From: an uncultured Muribaculaceae bacterium
Lineage (GTDB): Bacteria > Bacteroidota > Bacteroidia > Bacteroidales > Muribaculaceae
DNA length: 64,000 bases
Reading direction: 5' to 3'
Assembly (NCBI GenBank): GCA_910578665.1
Contig: CAJTQU010000002.1
Span: 84,703-148,702 of the forward strand
Shown piece after piece: positions 44,330-53,375 of the stretch. The number at the start of each line of letters is the position of its first letter. Within the stretch, counting starts at the first letter, position 1. A model generated the notes under the pieces. The model was given only the letters and a program-made list of their open reading frames with translations, ran no database searches and had not been told where the DNA came from. Both the position numbers and the translations under genes were made by a program.

Positions 44330-46660
44330 TTAAAATGGATAACCTATAGAAAAATGGAAACTTGTATCACGTCCCCAGCGAGGATGAATAAGCGGCCATT
44401 CCTCCTGGCCTCTAGCCGGATTATGTGCTTTAAAGCCGAGATCGAAGCGTAACAGGAAATAATCAAAATTTAACCGTATGCCCAAACCATATGAAGCCGC
44501 AAGCTGCTTATAAAAGGTGTTGAAATGAAACATACCTCCCTCCTGATTCTCATAATTGTGTATGGTCCAGATATTACCGGCATCTATGAAAAGTGCTGTT
44601 TCTATCACCCAAAACAATTTGGCCCTGTACTCAACGCTCATATCAAGACGAATATCACCACATTGGTTTATAAACGAGCTGACAGAATTTGAACCGTTAT
44701 AACATCCTGGTCCCAGAGTGCGGACATTCCAGCCTCTGACGCCATTGGCGCCTCCGCCATAGAACCGCTTCTCAAAAGGCAGTATCCGCGAATTACCATA
44801 CGGATAGGCTATGCCGAGGCCGGCATGCACCGCAAGCGAGTTGCGGTTGTCAAATATATGTGTGAAGCTATAATCAGCCTCGCCCTTTATATACTGTGAA
44901 TAACGTATGCCGAATACTTTATATGGATCATTCCTAACATCATCGCGGTGGGTAAAAATGCTATTGATGGCATAAAGCAGGTTGCCGGCTATTTCTGCTC
45001 CGGCTCTGATAGTCCATACATTGGCCTGCTTATTGCGTTGGTACGGATGTTCCTCTCTCTTTGACGAATAGTAATATCTATAGGACATGCTTTCTATAAA
45101 GTGGTCCTCATAGCTATAACGCAATAATGGATTATCTGGTGCTATCTGGTCGATAAAGTCAGTAGTGCTCTCGGGAAGATAAATATAATTGATATCTATC
45201 GGGGTCCAGATATGGCGACGCTGCCGATGCCGCTCTTTCCATTGGTAACTCATACCGGCTGTAGCTATTACCCTGGTATACTCCGGCCGCTCTTGATAAT
45301 TCATCGACATATGCACATCGGTAGATGCCTGTATTCTCCTTTTAAAACCAGATGACAGAAATGGAGCTTTAAATTTAGGAAAGCTCAACCCCAAATCTAA
45401 AGAATACTCCATATATCGATTATGTATCAGTCCGCTCAGGTTGCCCGATAGAGATTCATACGCACCCCTCAGCTTAGCTGAAAATGTCTCCGAGCCTCGT
45501 CCTATATTTCTGTGGCTATAGCCCACAGACGCCGCTACACCCAGATCTCCTTCAGAATTTGTACCTTCAAGTTCTAGTGACATCGTCTGTGGTTTTCCTG
45601 GGGTAAGCAGGATATATGCATCCAGCCATTGTTTACCATCTACATAACCTGCCGGCTTCATCTGAATATTCACAAAATTAAGAATGTCCAAACGACCCAG
45701 CGCCTGATACGTACGTGTCACCATCCGCTCCCGGTACGGCTCGCCCCTACGTATATAGCAATTCTCATCTATCACATTCGGACGCAGGTAAGATCTCCCG
45801 TTACTCAATATATTTATGTCGTTGTACACAATCGTATCATTAAATACAAAATCATTATCCGACAACATACGTGCCGGATCATAATTTATAATGACATAGA
45901 CATTATTTATATAGCTAGGTATATGACGCGCAGAATCGGCATTAGCCATAGGGTAGGGAGCATTTACCCTGATAGTCAGATCGACAGCCGTGCTTCCCTG
46001 TGTTGTATCGGCAATGAATGTAATATAATCCTTAGAGAAAGAAAAATACCCCCTGTTGCGCAAATCTGTCGCTATGCGCAGGCGTTCGCCGTCCAGCAAT
46101 CCCATATCAAGCAAGTCGCCCTCACGAACCACGGAATGCCTTAAGCGGTTGCGCACGATACTGTCAATAGCATCGTCAACAATATCATAACCAATATTTT
46201 TAATTATGTGCGGCTCACCCGGATTAAGAATATATGTAACATCCATTTTCTTCGATCCAGGCTTTGACACTGTATTTGCCATAACTTCTGCAGACAGAAA
46301 TCCTTTGTTATACAGTGCCTGCCGTAGCTGGGCTACGGATTTATCTGTGAGATCAGGGTCATAGATTACCGGAGCTTCACCCATACGTCGTATCCAGCGG
46401 TTCCACCATTTTGTAGTGTCATTACCACTCAGGTTGTAAACTCCCAACTGGAATTTGGTGCTCCATAAAAACTTATGATTCGGCAATTGCCTAACGTATG
46501 CCAGCATATGGTCTTTATCTACAGAACCCGTAGTATCATTCGATGTTATGCTGATACTGTTAAGCAACAACTGGCCATCCGGCACATGACGCACACTTGA
46601 GCAGCCCACAAACAGGACGACCGACATTAAAATTATTATTGCAACAATACTGTTTCGCAT
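44330..46660 (-). CDS. tamL: TamL-type outer-membrane assembly lipoprotein (BamA/TamA family)
   Basis: A 776-residue protein with a lipoprotein signal (MRNSIVAIIILMSVVLFVGCSS, lipid on Cys20). It has POTRA-like domains up to about residue 390 (SVRHVPDGQLLLNSISI at the start is typical of TamL), then an Omp85 beta-barrel with the RFYGGGANGVRGW loop and a final strand ending in aromatic residues (HFSIGYPF). Bacteroidota TamL inserts outer-membrane proteins in partnership with TamB, which is not in this window. An upstream start at 46720 is not used because a -7 box and the lipobox favour 46660. Confidence 0.88.
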   Translation of the reverse strand: MRNSIVAIIILMSVVLFVGCSSVRHVPDGQLLLNSISITSNDTTGSVDKDHMLAYVRQLPNHKFLWSTKFQLGVYNLSGNDTTKWWNRWIRRMGEAPVIYDPDLTDKSVAQLRQALYNKGFLSAEVMANTVSKPGSKKMDVTYILNPGEPHIIKNIGYDIVDDAIDSIVRNRLRHSVVREGDLLDMGLLDGERLRIATDLRNRGYFSFSKDYITFIADTTQGSTAVDLTIRVNAPYPMANADSARHIPSYINNVYVIINYDPARMLSDNDFVFNDTIVYNDINILSNGRSYLRPNVIDENCYIRRGEPYRERMVTRTYQALGRLDILNFVNIQMKPAGYVDGKQWLDAYILLTPGKPQTMSLELEGTNSEGDLGVAASVGYSHRNIGRGSETFSAKLRGAYESLSGNLSGLIHNRYMEYSLDLGLSFPKFKAPFLSSGFKRRIQASTDVHMSMNYQERPEYTRVIATAGMSYQWKERHRQRRHIWTPIDINYIYLPESTTDFIDQIAPDNPLLRYSYEDHFIESMSYRYYYSSKREEHPYQRNKQANVWTIRAGAEIAGNLLYAINSIFTHRDDVRNDPYKVFGIRYSQYIKGEADYSFTHIFDNRNSLAVHAGLGIAYPYGNSRILPFEKRFYGGGANGVRGWNVRTLGPGCYNGSNSVSSFINQCGDIRLDMSVEYRAKLFWVIETALFIDAGNIWTIHNYENQEGGMFHFNTFYKQLAASYGLGIRLNFDYFLLRFDLGFKAHNPARGQEEWPLIHPRWGRDTSFHFSIGYPF

Positions 46661-46668
46661 AACGAGTG

Positions 46669-46697
46669 CAAAATTACAAAAAATAGACGAAAGCAAA
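46669..46697 (-). promoter_or_regulatory. Promoter-like boxes for tamL
   Basis: Minus-strand TAATTTTG (46676-46669) lies 8 bases before ATG 46660, with TTTG (46697-46694) only 17 bases further upstream instead of about 20. The -7 box is good, the spacing is not. Confidence 0.45.
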
Positions 46698-46955
46698 ACC
46701 ACTATAGTCTGCAAAACCATAGAATCACAACACGCTCGTCACATCAGTTATACGCGAAGCTCGAACGCTGCTTAGCTCGCAAAAATAGTGTATGGATCGA
46801 GGCGAGGTCACCATTAAAATAGATTCTATTTAACATAATGGCGATTACACTTTGCATTTGATATCAGAAAGAGCATTAATAAAACAGATTGAAATAATAG
46901 TTTAGAGTTAATTACGTTCTTGTATTAAGAACAAATTTATTAACTACATATTGAT
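46698..46955. other. Intergenic region between tamL and the GNAT gene
   Basis: Divergent genes lie on both sides. No open frame is credible. A short inverted repeat GTTCTT-gtatt-AAGAAC (46916-46932) sits 24 bases before the GNAT ATG and could bind a regulator. No consensus promoter for the GNAT gene is visible. Confidence 0.4.
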
Positions 46956-47522
46956 ATGGAACTGATTATCAGGGAATATGACAAAACAGCGCATTTGCCT
47001 GAAAAATATATTGATCTATATATACAGGCGTTTCCTGAAACGGAACGGCGAAACTGGAAATCAAACAATGATGCCGAATCATGGCTTAAAAAGCATGACA
47101 CATGTCATTCTCTGTTATTATTTGACGGAGATATGTTTATTGGTTTCCTCAATTTCTGGATCCTTGTTTTTAACGACGGACAAAAAGAGAAAAAGATTAT
47201 TTATGGAGAGCATTTGGTAATAGATCCTCTCAGGCGAGGCGGCGGAGCCGGATCCTTTTTAATGAAACATATACTCAATTCTTATCCATGTGGGTTGCTT
47301 CTTGAGATTGAGCCTCCGGTGGATGACATAACATGCCGGCGTAAAGCTCTTTATGAACGCCTCGGACTTGTTTTCCATTCTGATATCCAATATTTGCAAC
47401 CAGCATACTTTCCAGGGAACTCCCCTATCGAATTATGCATAATGTCATCGCCTGGTATAAGCAGCTATGAGCTTGAATATCATATAATTCCCGTATTAAA
47501 GAAAACTGTATACGGAAAGTAA
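46956..47522 (+). CDS. GNAT-family N-acetyltransferase
   Basis: A 188-residue acetyl-CoA-dependent acyltransferase. The acetyl-CoA-binding loop appears as VIDPLRRGGGAGSFLMKHIL (R/Q-x-x-G-x-G/A type) near residue 90, preceded by strand 4 (KIIYGEHLVID) and followed by LLLEIEPP and ALYERLGL. Substrate cannot be inferred. It is followed by a strong bidirectional terminator and converges with the leucine-rich-repeat gene. Confidence 0.83.
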   Translation: MELIIREYDKTAHLPEKYIDLYIQAFPETERRNWKSNNDAESWLKKHDTCHSLLLFDGDMFIGFLNFWILVFNDGQKEKKIIYGEHLVIDPLRRGGGAGSFLMKHILNSYPCGLLLEIEPPVDDITCRRKALYERLGLVFHSDIQYLQPAYFPGNSPIELCIMSSPGISSYELEYHIIPVLKKTVYGK

Positions 47523-47529
47523 CTAATAC

Positions 47530-47568
47530 AAAAAAGCGGATACTAAATTTAATCGTATCCGCTTTTTT
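47530..47568. terminator. Bidirectional terminator
   Basis: A perfect 14-bp stem (47530-47543 with 47555-47568) with A6 on the left and T6 on the right, 11-base loop. It lies between two convergent genes and works on both strands. Confidence 0.9.
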
Positions 47569-47582
47569 CTAGATTCGTCTAA

Positions 47583-48656
47583 TTATTGCAAATCGACATC
47601 ATCTACTGCACCTCGTACCATGCTAAGTGAGTTACAGCCTGTTGTTTCAAGATTTGCCAGATTATAATTGCCAGTAACATTCAAATATCTCAACATTTGG
47701 TCAAATGTTACATCTACGGTCAGCAACTGGTTGTTAGCCAGGTTTATACGCTGTACAAAGTTCATATCGCTTAGATTTACATATGTCAAATCATTCCAAG
47801 ACAGGTTTATAAAAGCCAAATTAGGGCATTTGTCTATTGATATGGTTGTCAAGTCGTTATATGCCGCATCTAAATCAAGCAGATTAGGACAATTGCTTAT
47901 AGCGAATTCTGTCATATGGTTATCACTGGCCATGAGAGTGGACAGTTTACCCATATCCTGGATATAAAGTTTGCTTAGCCGGTTAGCATCTATATTCATT
48001 GTTTCAAGAGAAACCAGACCTGTAAAAGTTATTGATGTGATATCATTGTACGCGGCAAGCAATGTTTTAAGCTTAACACAACCATTGAGCGAAAGATTCT
48101 CAATATGGTTATTAGTACAATTCAGATACGTCAGATTATTAGAATTGCTCACATCAAGATCTACAAGACCGTTGCTGGATACATTGAGGCGCTGCAACAA
48201 TGGTGTGCCGGAGATGTCGAGAGAGTTAAGCGAATTGCGATATACCCTTAAATCAAGAAGTTGCGGACAGCCGGCAACATTTATATTTGACAACCTATTG
48301 CGTCCGGCATTCAAATATACCAATGCAGGGTTATTATCCACCGTAAGGGACGAAATTCTATTATTAGAAACATTGACATGGGTGAGGGCGCTAAAACCTG
48401 TGAGATTTAAATTACCAGCCAGTTTCTTGCCGCTCCAATTAATTTCAACCACATGGCCGTTTTCTATCTTAACTCCTTCCCATGTAGACGGATCCGCCAT
48501 ATTACCCACTTTCAGAGCGGCTGCATTAGTCGACTCTACCATGGCTGGCTGGTTTAAGAATGCCTGTAATTGTTTTAGTTCATTTTTCTGCAATTTCTGC
48601 GCCATAACGCTTAGGCACATCAGAAGTGCTCCTAGAAATAATAATTGTCTTTTCAT
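47583..48656 (-). CDS. Exported leucine-rich-repeat protein
   Basis: A 357-residue protein with a signal peptide (MKRQLLFLGALLMCLSVMAQ) and about twelve short repeats of 21-23 residues of the type LTYLNCTNNHIENLSLNGC (LxxLxxxxNxLxxLxxxxxxx). The repeats resemble the bacterial leucine-rich repeats of Bacteroidota surface proteins, which bind proteins or host surfaces. No C-terminal sorting domain or anchor is visible; the first ~70 residues hold an EGVKIENGHVVEINW segment often found before such repeats. Confidence 0.82.
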   Translation of the reverse strand: MKRQLLFLGALLMCLSVMAQKLQKNELKQLQAFLNQPAMVESTNAAALKVGNMADPSTWEGVKIENGHVVEINWSGKKLAGNLNLTGFSALTHVNVSNNRISSLTVDNNPALVYLNAGRNRLSNINVAGCPQLLDLRVYRNSLNSLDISGTPLLQRLNVSSNGLVDLDVSNSNNLTYLNCTNNHIENLSLNGCVKLKTLLAAYNDITSITFTGLVSLETMNIDANRLSKLYIQDMGKLSTLMASDNHMTEFAISNCPNLLDLDAAYNDLTTISIDKCPNLAFINLSWNDLTYVNLSDMNFVQRINLANNQLLTVDVTFDQMLRYLNVTGNYNLANLETTGCNSLSMVRGAVDDVDLQ

Positions 48657-48763
48657 AGTCGTTGGATTAAGTTTTATTTTAATAACAACGCACTCCCCTA
48701 TTTGTTTAACAAATAATTGCGAATATTAGCAAAACTTTTTCTAAAATATATTGTTATAATTAC

Positions 48764-48985
48764 ATGATTGATTGTAATATAATTGCGACTATAGGAGAAG
48801 TTCTGCTGGTGGCTGCGCTCATCGGCAGTGTTGTCTGTATCTTAATTGCAATACGCTGCGGCTCAGAATATATATGTAAGCGGCATGACCGGGATTCTGA
48901 ATCGTTGCATCAATTGCGCAAGGAAAGCGACCTGCAAAACGGCATTTCCCAGAATAATCTATTATATCGCTTTTTCTTCAGATAA
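48764..48985 (+). CDS. Small membrane protein
   Basis: A 73-residue candidate with one hydrophobic helix (about residues 10-30, GEVLLVAALIGSVVCILIAI) and a basic/polar tail. It lies alone between a divergent gene and a convergent terminator. No family is recognised and no consensus promoter is seen, so it may not be translated. Confidence 0.4.
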   Translation: MIDCNIIATIGEVLLVAALIGSVVCILIAIRCGSEYICKRHDRDSESLHQLRKESDLQNGISQNNLLYRFFFR

Positions 48986-49004
48986 ACCATTTAGTCTAAA
49001 TATA

Positions 49005-49057
49005 AAAACCGCACCGGTTATCAGGTAGTTTTAACACTTCTGAACCGGTGCGGTTTT
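49005..49057. terminator. Bidirectional terminator downstream of rprY
   Basis: A perfect 15-bp stem (49005-49019 with 49043-49057) carrying A4/T4 ends and a 23-base loop, 25 bases beyond the rprY stop. Confidence 0.8.
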
Positions 49058-49081
49058 ATTATTCATTTACGTAGAAAAATA

Positions 49082-49783
49082 TCATTCCTTAACTTCCGGA
49101 GCTATGAGCTTATAGCCCTTGCCGTGGATATTGATAATTTCAATTGTAGGATCATCACGAAGCAGTTTACGCAATTTAGTGATATACACATCCATACTTC
49201 TCGCATTGAAATAATTGTCATCCACCCATATGCTCTTAAGGGCATAATTGCGCTCAAGTATTTCATTCATATGTGCGCACAGCAATGCGAGCAATTCGGA
49301 CTCCTTAGTGGTCAGCTTCTTAGAGACATCACCCATAACCAGCGTCTGCTTTTGTGTGTCAAAGGTGAAATGACCTATCTTATACATCGTGATCTCTTTC
49401 TCTTTCTTGCCACGCACACGGCGCAAAATAGCACTTATACGCGATACAAGCTCCTCCATAGAGAACGGTTTTGTGATGTAATCGTCAGCACCTATTTTGA
49501 ACCCTTCAAGCACATCTTCCTTGAGATTTTTAGCTGTCAGAAACACTATAGGCACCTCGGCGTTCACATTACGTATCTCTTGCGCCAGAGTAAATCCGTC
49601 CTTTTTAGGCATCATTACATCAAGTACGCACAAATCATATTTGCCTTTCAGGAAAGCCTTATAGCCCTTTTCCCCGTCAGGGAATAAATCTACATTAAAC
49701 CCTTTTGCCATGAGAAATTCCCGAAGTAGCATTCCGAGATTCTCATCATCTTCGCAAAGAAGAATTTTCAGTTTGTCATCCAT
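49082..49783 (-). CDS. rprY: OmpR-family response regulator, RprY-like
   Basis: A 233-residue two-component regulator. The receiver (residues 1-120) has the acidic pair E11-D12, phospho-acceptor D55 (LCVLDVMMPKKDG), T83 and K105 (ITKPF). A winged-helix DNA-binding domain follows (TFDTQKQTLVMGDVSKKLTTKESELLALL; ARSMDVYITKLRKLL). Wording and length match RprY as I recall it from Bacteroides, an essential-looking regulator in this order. It is 37 bases downstream of the kinase gene, so they form one operon. Confidence 0.88.
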   Translation of the reverse strand: MDDKLKILLCEDDENLGMLLREFLMAKGFNVDLFPDGEKGYKAFLKGKYDLCVLDVMMPKKDGFTLAQEIRNVNAEVPIVFLTAKNLKEDVLEGFKIGADDYITKPFSMEELVSRISAILRRVRGKKEKEITMYKIGHFTFDTQKQTLVMGDVSKKLTTKESELLALLCAHMNEILERNYALKSIWVDDNYFNARSMDVYITKLRKLLRDDPTIEIINIHGKGYKLIAPEVKE

Positions 49784-49820
49784 AGTCGTGTGTATTTAGT
49801 TTGTTATTATGCATCATTAA

Positions 49821-51278
49821 TTATGGTGTCAGAGGCAGGGTGATTATGAATGTGGTTCCTTTGCCAAAATCACTTTCAACCTTAATCTGGCCGCCGAATT
49901 CAGTTATCAGCTTGTGCACATAAGCAAGTCCGAGCCCGAATCCTTTGACATCATGGTTATTGCCTGTCGGCACACGGTAAAATTTGTCAAATATCAGTTT
50001 TAGATGTTCTTTCTTAATTCCTATGCCGTTATCTTTAACCCTTATTTCAAGTTTATTGTCCGGTAAATCTGTAGTGCTGATTTCCAGGCGGGGTTCGGCA
50101 TCCTGGCGCACATATTTCACAGCATTGTCAAGCAGGTTGAATATCACATTTGTCAAATGCATCTCGTCGACAAGAACTTTGTCTTTTGATGCCTGAAGAT
50201 TCATGTTCAGCGAACCTCCATACTTTTCAACCTTAATTTTAAATGTGCTTACTACCTGCTCTATCAGACGGTTTACATCAACTTCTGAAAACTTTAGATT
50301 AGGCTGCTGCCGGTCAAACATAGACATCTGCAACACCTTTTCTACCTGGAAACGCAGACGCTTCGACTCGTCTGTAATCACAGTAGACAAATGTTGGAGC
50401 ATTGAGGGTGATTTTCTCACTGAATCATCCGCCAGCATTTGCGCGGCAAGCGATATAGTGGATATCGGGGTCTTAAACTCATGTGTCATGTTATTTATAA
50501 AATCATTCTTCATTTCAGTGATACGCTTCTGCCGGAACGCTAAAATTACCGTATAAAGAAAAACGATTAGCAAAATCAATGTGAACGACAACGTGGGTAT
50601 TAAGAAGCGCACAGAATTGTAGATATAATCGCCCTTAGTAGGGAAATACACGTTAAGATAATAATGCATAGGGCTGCCTTGAAACAGCATTTGCGAATAG
50701 ACGTCAGATTCCTGTCCCACTGGAAAATCTTTGGTATGACAGATTACTTTCTTAGTGGTAGACATAGAAAACTCGAATGGCAGATTAATTCCGCATGAAG
50801 AAAGCTCCTGTTGAAGTTGCTTTCGCACCACAGATGTGTCACCTCTTTCTAAGGCTGGACGGCGTGAGGCCTCACGCATAATATTCAATATAACCTCGTT
50901 AAGCAGGCCCTTCTGATATAAATACTGGTTTCTTATAATCTTTTGATACTGCTTGTACTGTCCTTCCACACCAACCGCAGCAGGCATGAATATTGGCGAT
51001 ACGATATTCTGTCCGCTCAAAGTGTCTGTTGCCAGAGCCAACGAATAATCATCATAGAACGCGGCCTCTATATCCTCAATATCCTCTTCCAGATAATGGA
51101 GTGTTTCCTGACGTTCGAGATAACCGGCCACATCAGACAGCGAGCGTTTCACATTCTCGTTAAACTGCTCATTACGCATACGCGTCATTTTCTCCATATA
51201 CAGAATCTGCACATAGATCAGCCCTCCGAATGTAAGCGCCATTACGATTATAAGAAGCCATATAGTTGATTTCTTCAT
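49821..51278 (-). CDS. rprX: Sensor histidine kinase, RprX-like
   Basis: A 485-residue membrane kinase. First helix residues 5-28, a periplasmic domain of about 190 residues, second helix about 226-248, then the dimerisation box NMTHEFKTPIST with H266, and the ATPase domain with N box (VIFNLLDNAVKYV), G1 (VKDNGIGIKKEH) and G2 (GFGLGLAYVHKLI). No HAMP or PAS domain is visible. It would phosphorylate the neighbouring RprY-like regulator. Its own promoter is upstream with a 140-base leader. Confidence 0.88.
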   Translation of the reverse strand: MKKSTIWLLIIVMALTFGGLIYVQILYMEKMTRMRNEQFNENVKRSLSDVAGYLERQETLHYLEEDIEDIEAAFYDDYSLALATDTLSGQNIVSPIFMPAAVGVEGQYKQYQKIIRNQYLYQKGLLNEVILNIMREASRRPALERGDTSVVRKQLQQELSSCGINLPFEFSMSTTKKVICHTKDFPVGQESDVYSQMLFQGSPMHYYLNVYFPTKGDYIYNSVRFLIPTLSFTLILLIVFLYTVILAFRQKRITEMKNDFINNMTHEFKTPISTISLAAQMLADDSVRKSPSMLQHLSTVITDESKRLRFQVEKVLQMSMFDRQQPNLKFSEVDVNRLIEQVVSTFKIKVEKYGGSLNMNLQASKDKVLVDEMHLTNVIFNLLDNAVKYVRQDAEPRLEISTTDLPDNKLEIRVKDNGIGIKKEHLKLIFDKFYRVPTGNNHDVKGFGLGLAYVHKLITEFGGQIKVESDFGKGTTFIITLPLTP

Positions 51279-51424
51279 TGTCTTAATTTAACTTTTAAGC
51301 TGGACAATCCCTATTCAGGACATCTATTTTGTTAACAAATTATAATATAATAAGGTTTATAATGCTTAACATACGATGATATTTCCACCCCGGTTTAATC
51401 ACAGAGAATGTTAACATTGAAATG

Positions 51425-51456
51425 CAAAATTAACATTTAATTGTGAAAATCACAAA
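51425..51456 (-). promoter_or_regulatory. Consensus promoter for rprX-rprY
   Basis: On the minus strand TTTG (51456-51453), 20 bases, TAATTTTG (51432-51425). Transcription would start near 51418, about 140 bases before the ATG at 51278. Confidence 0.75.
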
Positions 51457-51471
51457 TCTTATACAGTGATA

Positions 51472-51503
51472 TTTCATTAGCATGACAAGATTTAGTAATT
51501 TTG
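51472..51503 (+). promoter_or_regulatory. Promoter for the PurF-like gene
   Basis: TTTC at 51472-51475, 20-base spacer, TAATTTTG at 51496-51503. One base differs from the consensus -33. Confidence 0.65.
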
Positions 51504-51589
51504 TACTTGAAAACAAGATAGTACGCGTGAGGACCGTATGCCAACAACGACATGGCACCTGGCGCTAATGTAAATATTAACAACTGAAT

Positions 51590-52996
51590 ATGGGTGGTTT
51601 TTTCGGTTGCGTGTTGCGCAAAGACTGCGTCACCGACCTGTTTTATGGTACAGATTATAATTCTCACTTAGGCACTAAGCGCGGCGGTATGGCTACGTAT
51701 GACCCGGAGAAAGGCTTTGTCCGCAGCATACACAGTCTTGAGAATTCTTATTTCCGAACCAAGTTTGAGAGCAACTTATCGCGTTTTGCAGGCAATGCCG
51801 GAATCGGAATTATTTCGGATAATGATTCGCAACCGATAGTCGTAAATTCACATTTAGGCAAATTTGCCATTGTGACTGTAGCAAAGATTGCTAATATAGA
51901 AGATCTTGAAAAAGAACAACTCGAACATGGGGCTCATTTTGCAGAATTAAGTTCAGGAAAGACAAACCCCACAGAATTGGTGGCCACCTTTATAACACGA
52001 GGCAAAGACATACAGTCCGGCATCCGCATCGCTCAGGAAAAAATCAAAGGTTCCTGTTCCATGCTGCTGCTGACCCCGGAAGGCATCATAGCTGCCAGAG
52101 ACAGGCTAGGACGCACTCCGGTGATAATCGGTATAAAGGATGACGGATATGCGGTCACAAGCGAGAGTTCGTCACTTCCCAATCTGGGCTATCGAGAATT
52201 AAGAGACCTAGGTCCGGGAGAAGTGGTACGCATAACAGCTGATAAAGTCGAACAACTCGTACCTCCTGGCACAGACATGCAGGTATGCTCATTTCTTTGG
52301 GTATACTACGGATTCCCAGTATCTTCTTACGAAGGGAAAAACGTGGAAGATGTTAGATTTAACAGCGGCATGCTGATGGGACACAAGGATGAAACCGAAG
52401 TAGACTGCGTATGCGGTATTCCTGACTCCGGAGTGGGCATGGCCCTTGGCTATGCTGAGGGGAAAGGGGTACCGTACCACAGGGCTATAGCCAAATATAC
52501 ACCCACATGGCCTCGAAGCTTCACTCCCGGCAAACAAGAATTGAGAGATTTAGTGGCCAAAATGAAGCTTATTCCAAACCGATCGATGCTTAAAGGCCGT
52601 AAAGTAGCTTTCTGCGATGATTCTATAGTCAGGGGCACACAGCTCAAGGACAATGTTAAAATGCTCTACGAATATGATGCAAAAGAGGTGCATATACGCA
52701 TAGCATGCCCACCGCTGATCTACGGATGCCCATATATCGGATTTACTTCCTCTAAAAGCGATATGGAGCTGATCACTCGGCGTATAATAGCTGAGATAGA
52801 GGGAGATCCCAATAAAAATCTTGACAAATATGCCACAACGGGAAGCCCGGAATATAATATGATGGTTCAGAAAATAGCTGAAAAATTCGGACTGGACTCG
52901 CTTAAATTCAGTACGCTTGAAGATTTAATAGAAGCTATCGGACTACCTAAATGCAAAGTGTGCACACACTGCTTCGACGGTTCTTCACATTTCTAA
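51590..52996 (+). CDS. PurF-like phosphoribosyltransferase without the glutaminase cysteine
   Basis: A 468-residue protein of the amidophosphoribosyltransferase family. The PRPP-binding motif FCDDSIVRGTQ (residues 341-351) and PDSGVGMALGYAEG are intact. Cysteines at C233, C380, C455 and C458 align with the four Fe-S cluster ligands of Bacillus PurF. However, the N-terminus reads MGGFFGC: where PurF has Cys as residue 1 after Met (MCGIVG), this has Gly2. The nearest cysteine, C7, is too far along to serve. It may therefore use ammonia, lack glutaminase, or have another role. I recall similar paralogs in Bacteroides; the real purF could be elsewhere. Confidence 0.85.
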   Translation: MGGFFGCVLRKDCVTDLFYGTDYNSHLGTKRGGMATYDPEKGFVRSIHSLENSYFRTKFESNLSRFAGNAGIGIISDNDSQPIVVNSHLGKFAIVTVAKIANIEDLEKEQLEHGAHFAELSSGKTNPTELVATFITRGKDIQSGIRIAQEKIKGSCSMLLLTPEGIIAARDRLGRTPVIIGIKDDGYAVTSESSSLPNLGYRELRDLGPGEVVRITADKVEQLVPPGTDMQVCSFLWVYYGFPVSSYEGKNVEDVRFNSGMLMGHKDETEVDCVCGIPDSGVGMALGYAEGKGVPYHRAIAKYTPTWPRSFTPGKQELRDLVAKMKLIPNRSMLKGRKVAFCDDSIVRGTQLKDNVKMLYEYDAKEVHIRIACPPLIYGCPYIGFTSSKSDMELITRRIIAEIEGDPNKNLDKYATTGSPEYNMMVQKIAEKFGLDSLKFSTLEDLIEAIGLPKCKVCTHCFDGSSHF

Positions 52997-53005
52997 CATC
53001 AAAGT

Positions 53006-53056
53006 CAACAACAGGCATGGCAGACTTCGTTACGAAGTCTGCCATGCCTGTTGTTG
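53006..53056 (+). terminator. Very long hairpin after the PurF-like gene
   Basis: A perfect 24-bp stem (53006-53029 with 53033-53056) around a 3-base loop, beginning 10 bases after the stop. There is no T run after it, so it resembles a stem-loop repeat or a strong 3-prime barrier more than an intrinsic terminator. Confidence 0.7.
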
Positions 53057-53139
53057 GTCTGAGCGCCGGCGCAATACTCATATATCCAGATAACAATACA
53101 CCAACAGATCTGAATACAGAAAAATAGTTGTATTCAAAA

Positions 53140-53171
53140 TTTGCTTTTGTTTGTATTTTTAAGTAATTTTG
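53140..53171 (+). promoter_or_regulatory. Consensus promoter for proS
   Basis: TTTG at 53140-53143, 20-base spacer, TAATTTTG at 53164-53171. It predicts a start near 53178 and a leader of about 195 bases before ATG 53376. Confidence 0.75.
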
Positions 53172-53177
53172 TCCCCA

Positions 53178-53375
53178 AATAAGAACAATCCGAGGTGCAT
53201 TTAGACGTATGCCCTATTCGTAAAATTCCCCTAGGGGAATACTATATACATCATTATCAAGCGGAACGGATGTATATGGTCATAAATATTATTCGCTCTT
53301 CTCGCTATGGGCAAAGCTTACTTGTCAGGCGTCCCATAATTATATTTTCCGCTATTATTTTAGAGACAAACATCA
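53178..53375 (+). other. Long 5-prime leader of proS
   Basis: The leader between promoter and ATG contains a perfect 16-bp palindrome (53225-53240, ATTCCCCTAGGGGAAT) and an ATGGG/CCCAT pair further down. A 62-codon open frame (53195-53383) covers it but overlaps the proS start and has no helices or motif, so I treat it as chance. Leader regulation of a synthetase gene is possible, but no T-box features are seen. Confidence 0.4.

Larger units (their letters stand above)
51279..51589. other. Divergent intergenic region rprX / PurF-like gene
   Basis: The 311 bases between divergent genes hold two promoters of the Bacteroides type (minus strand 51425-51456, plus strand 51472-51503) that point away from each other, separated by 15 bases. 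Both leaders are long, about 140 bases for rprX and 80 for the PurF-like gene. No open frame is credible. Confidence 0.6.

Noticed and set aside
44330..46660. Interpretation of the Omp85 protein as BamA
   Set aside because: BamA has a normal signal peptide and is usually next to skp/lpx genes; this one has a lipobox and TamL-like N-terminus, so TamL is preferred.
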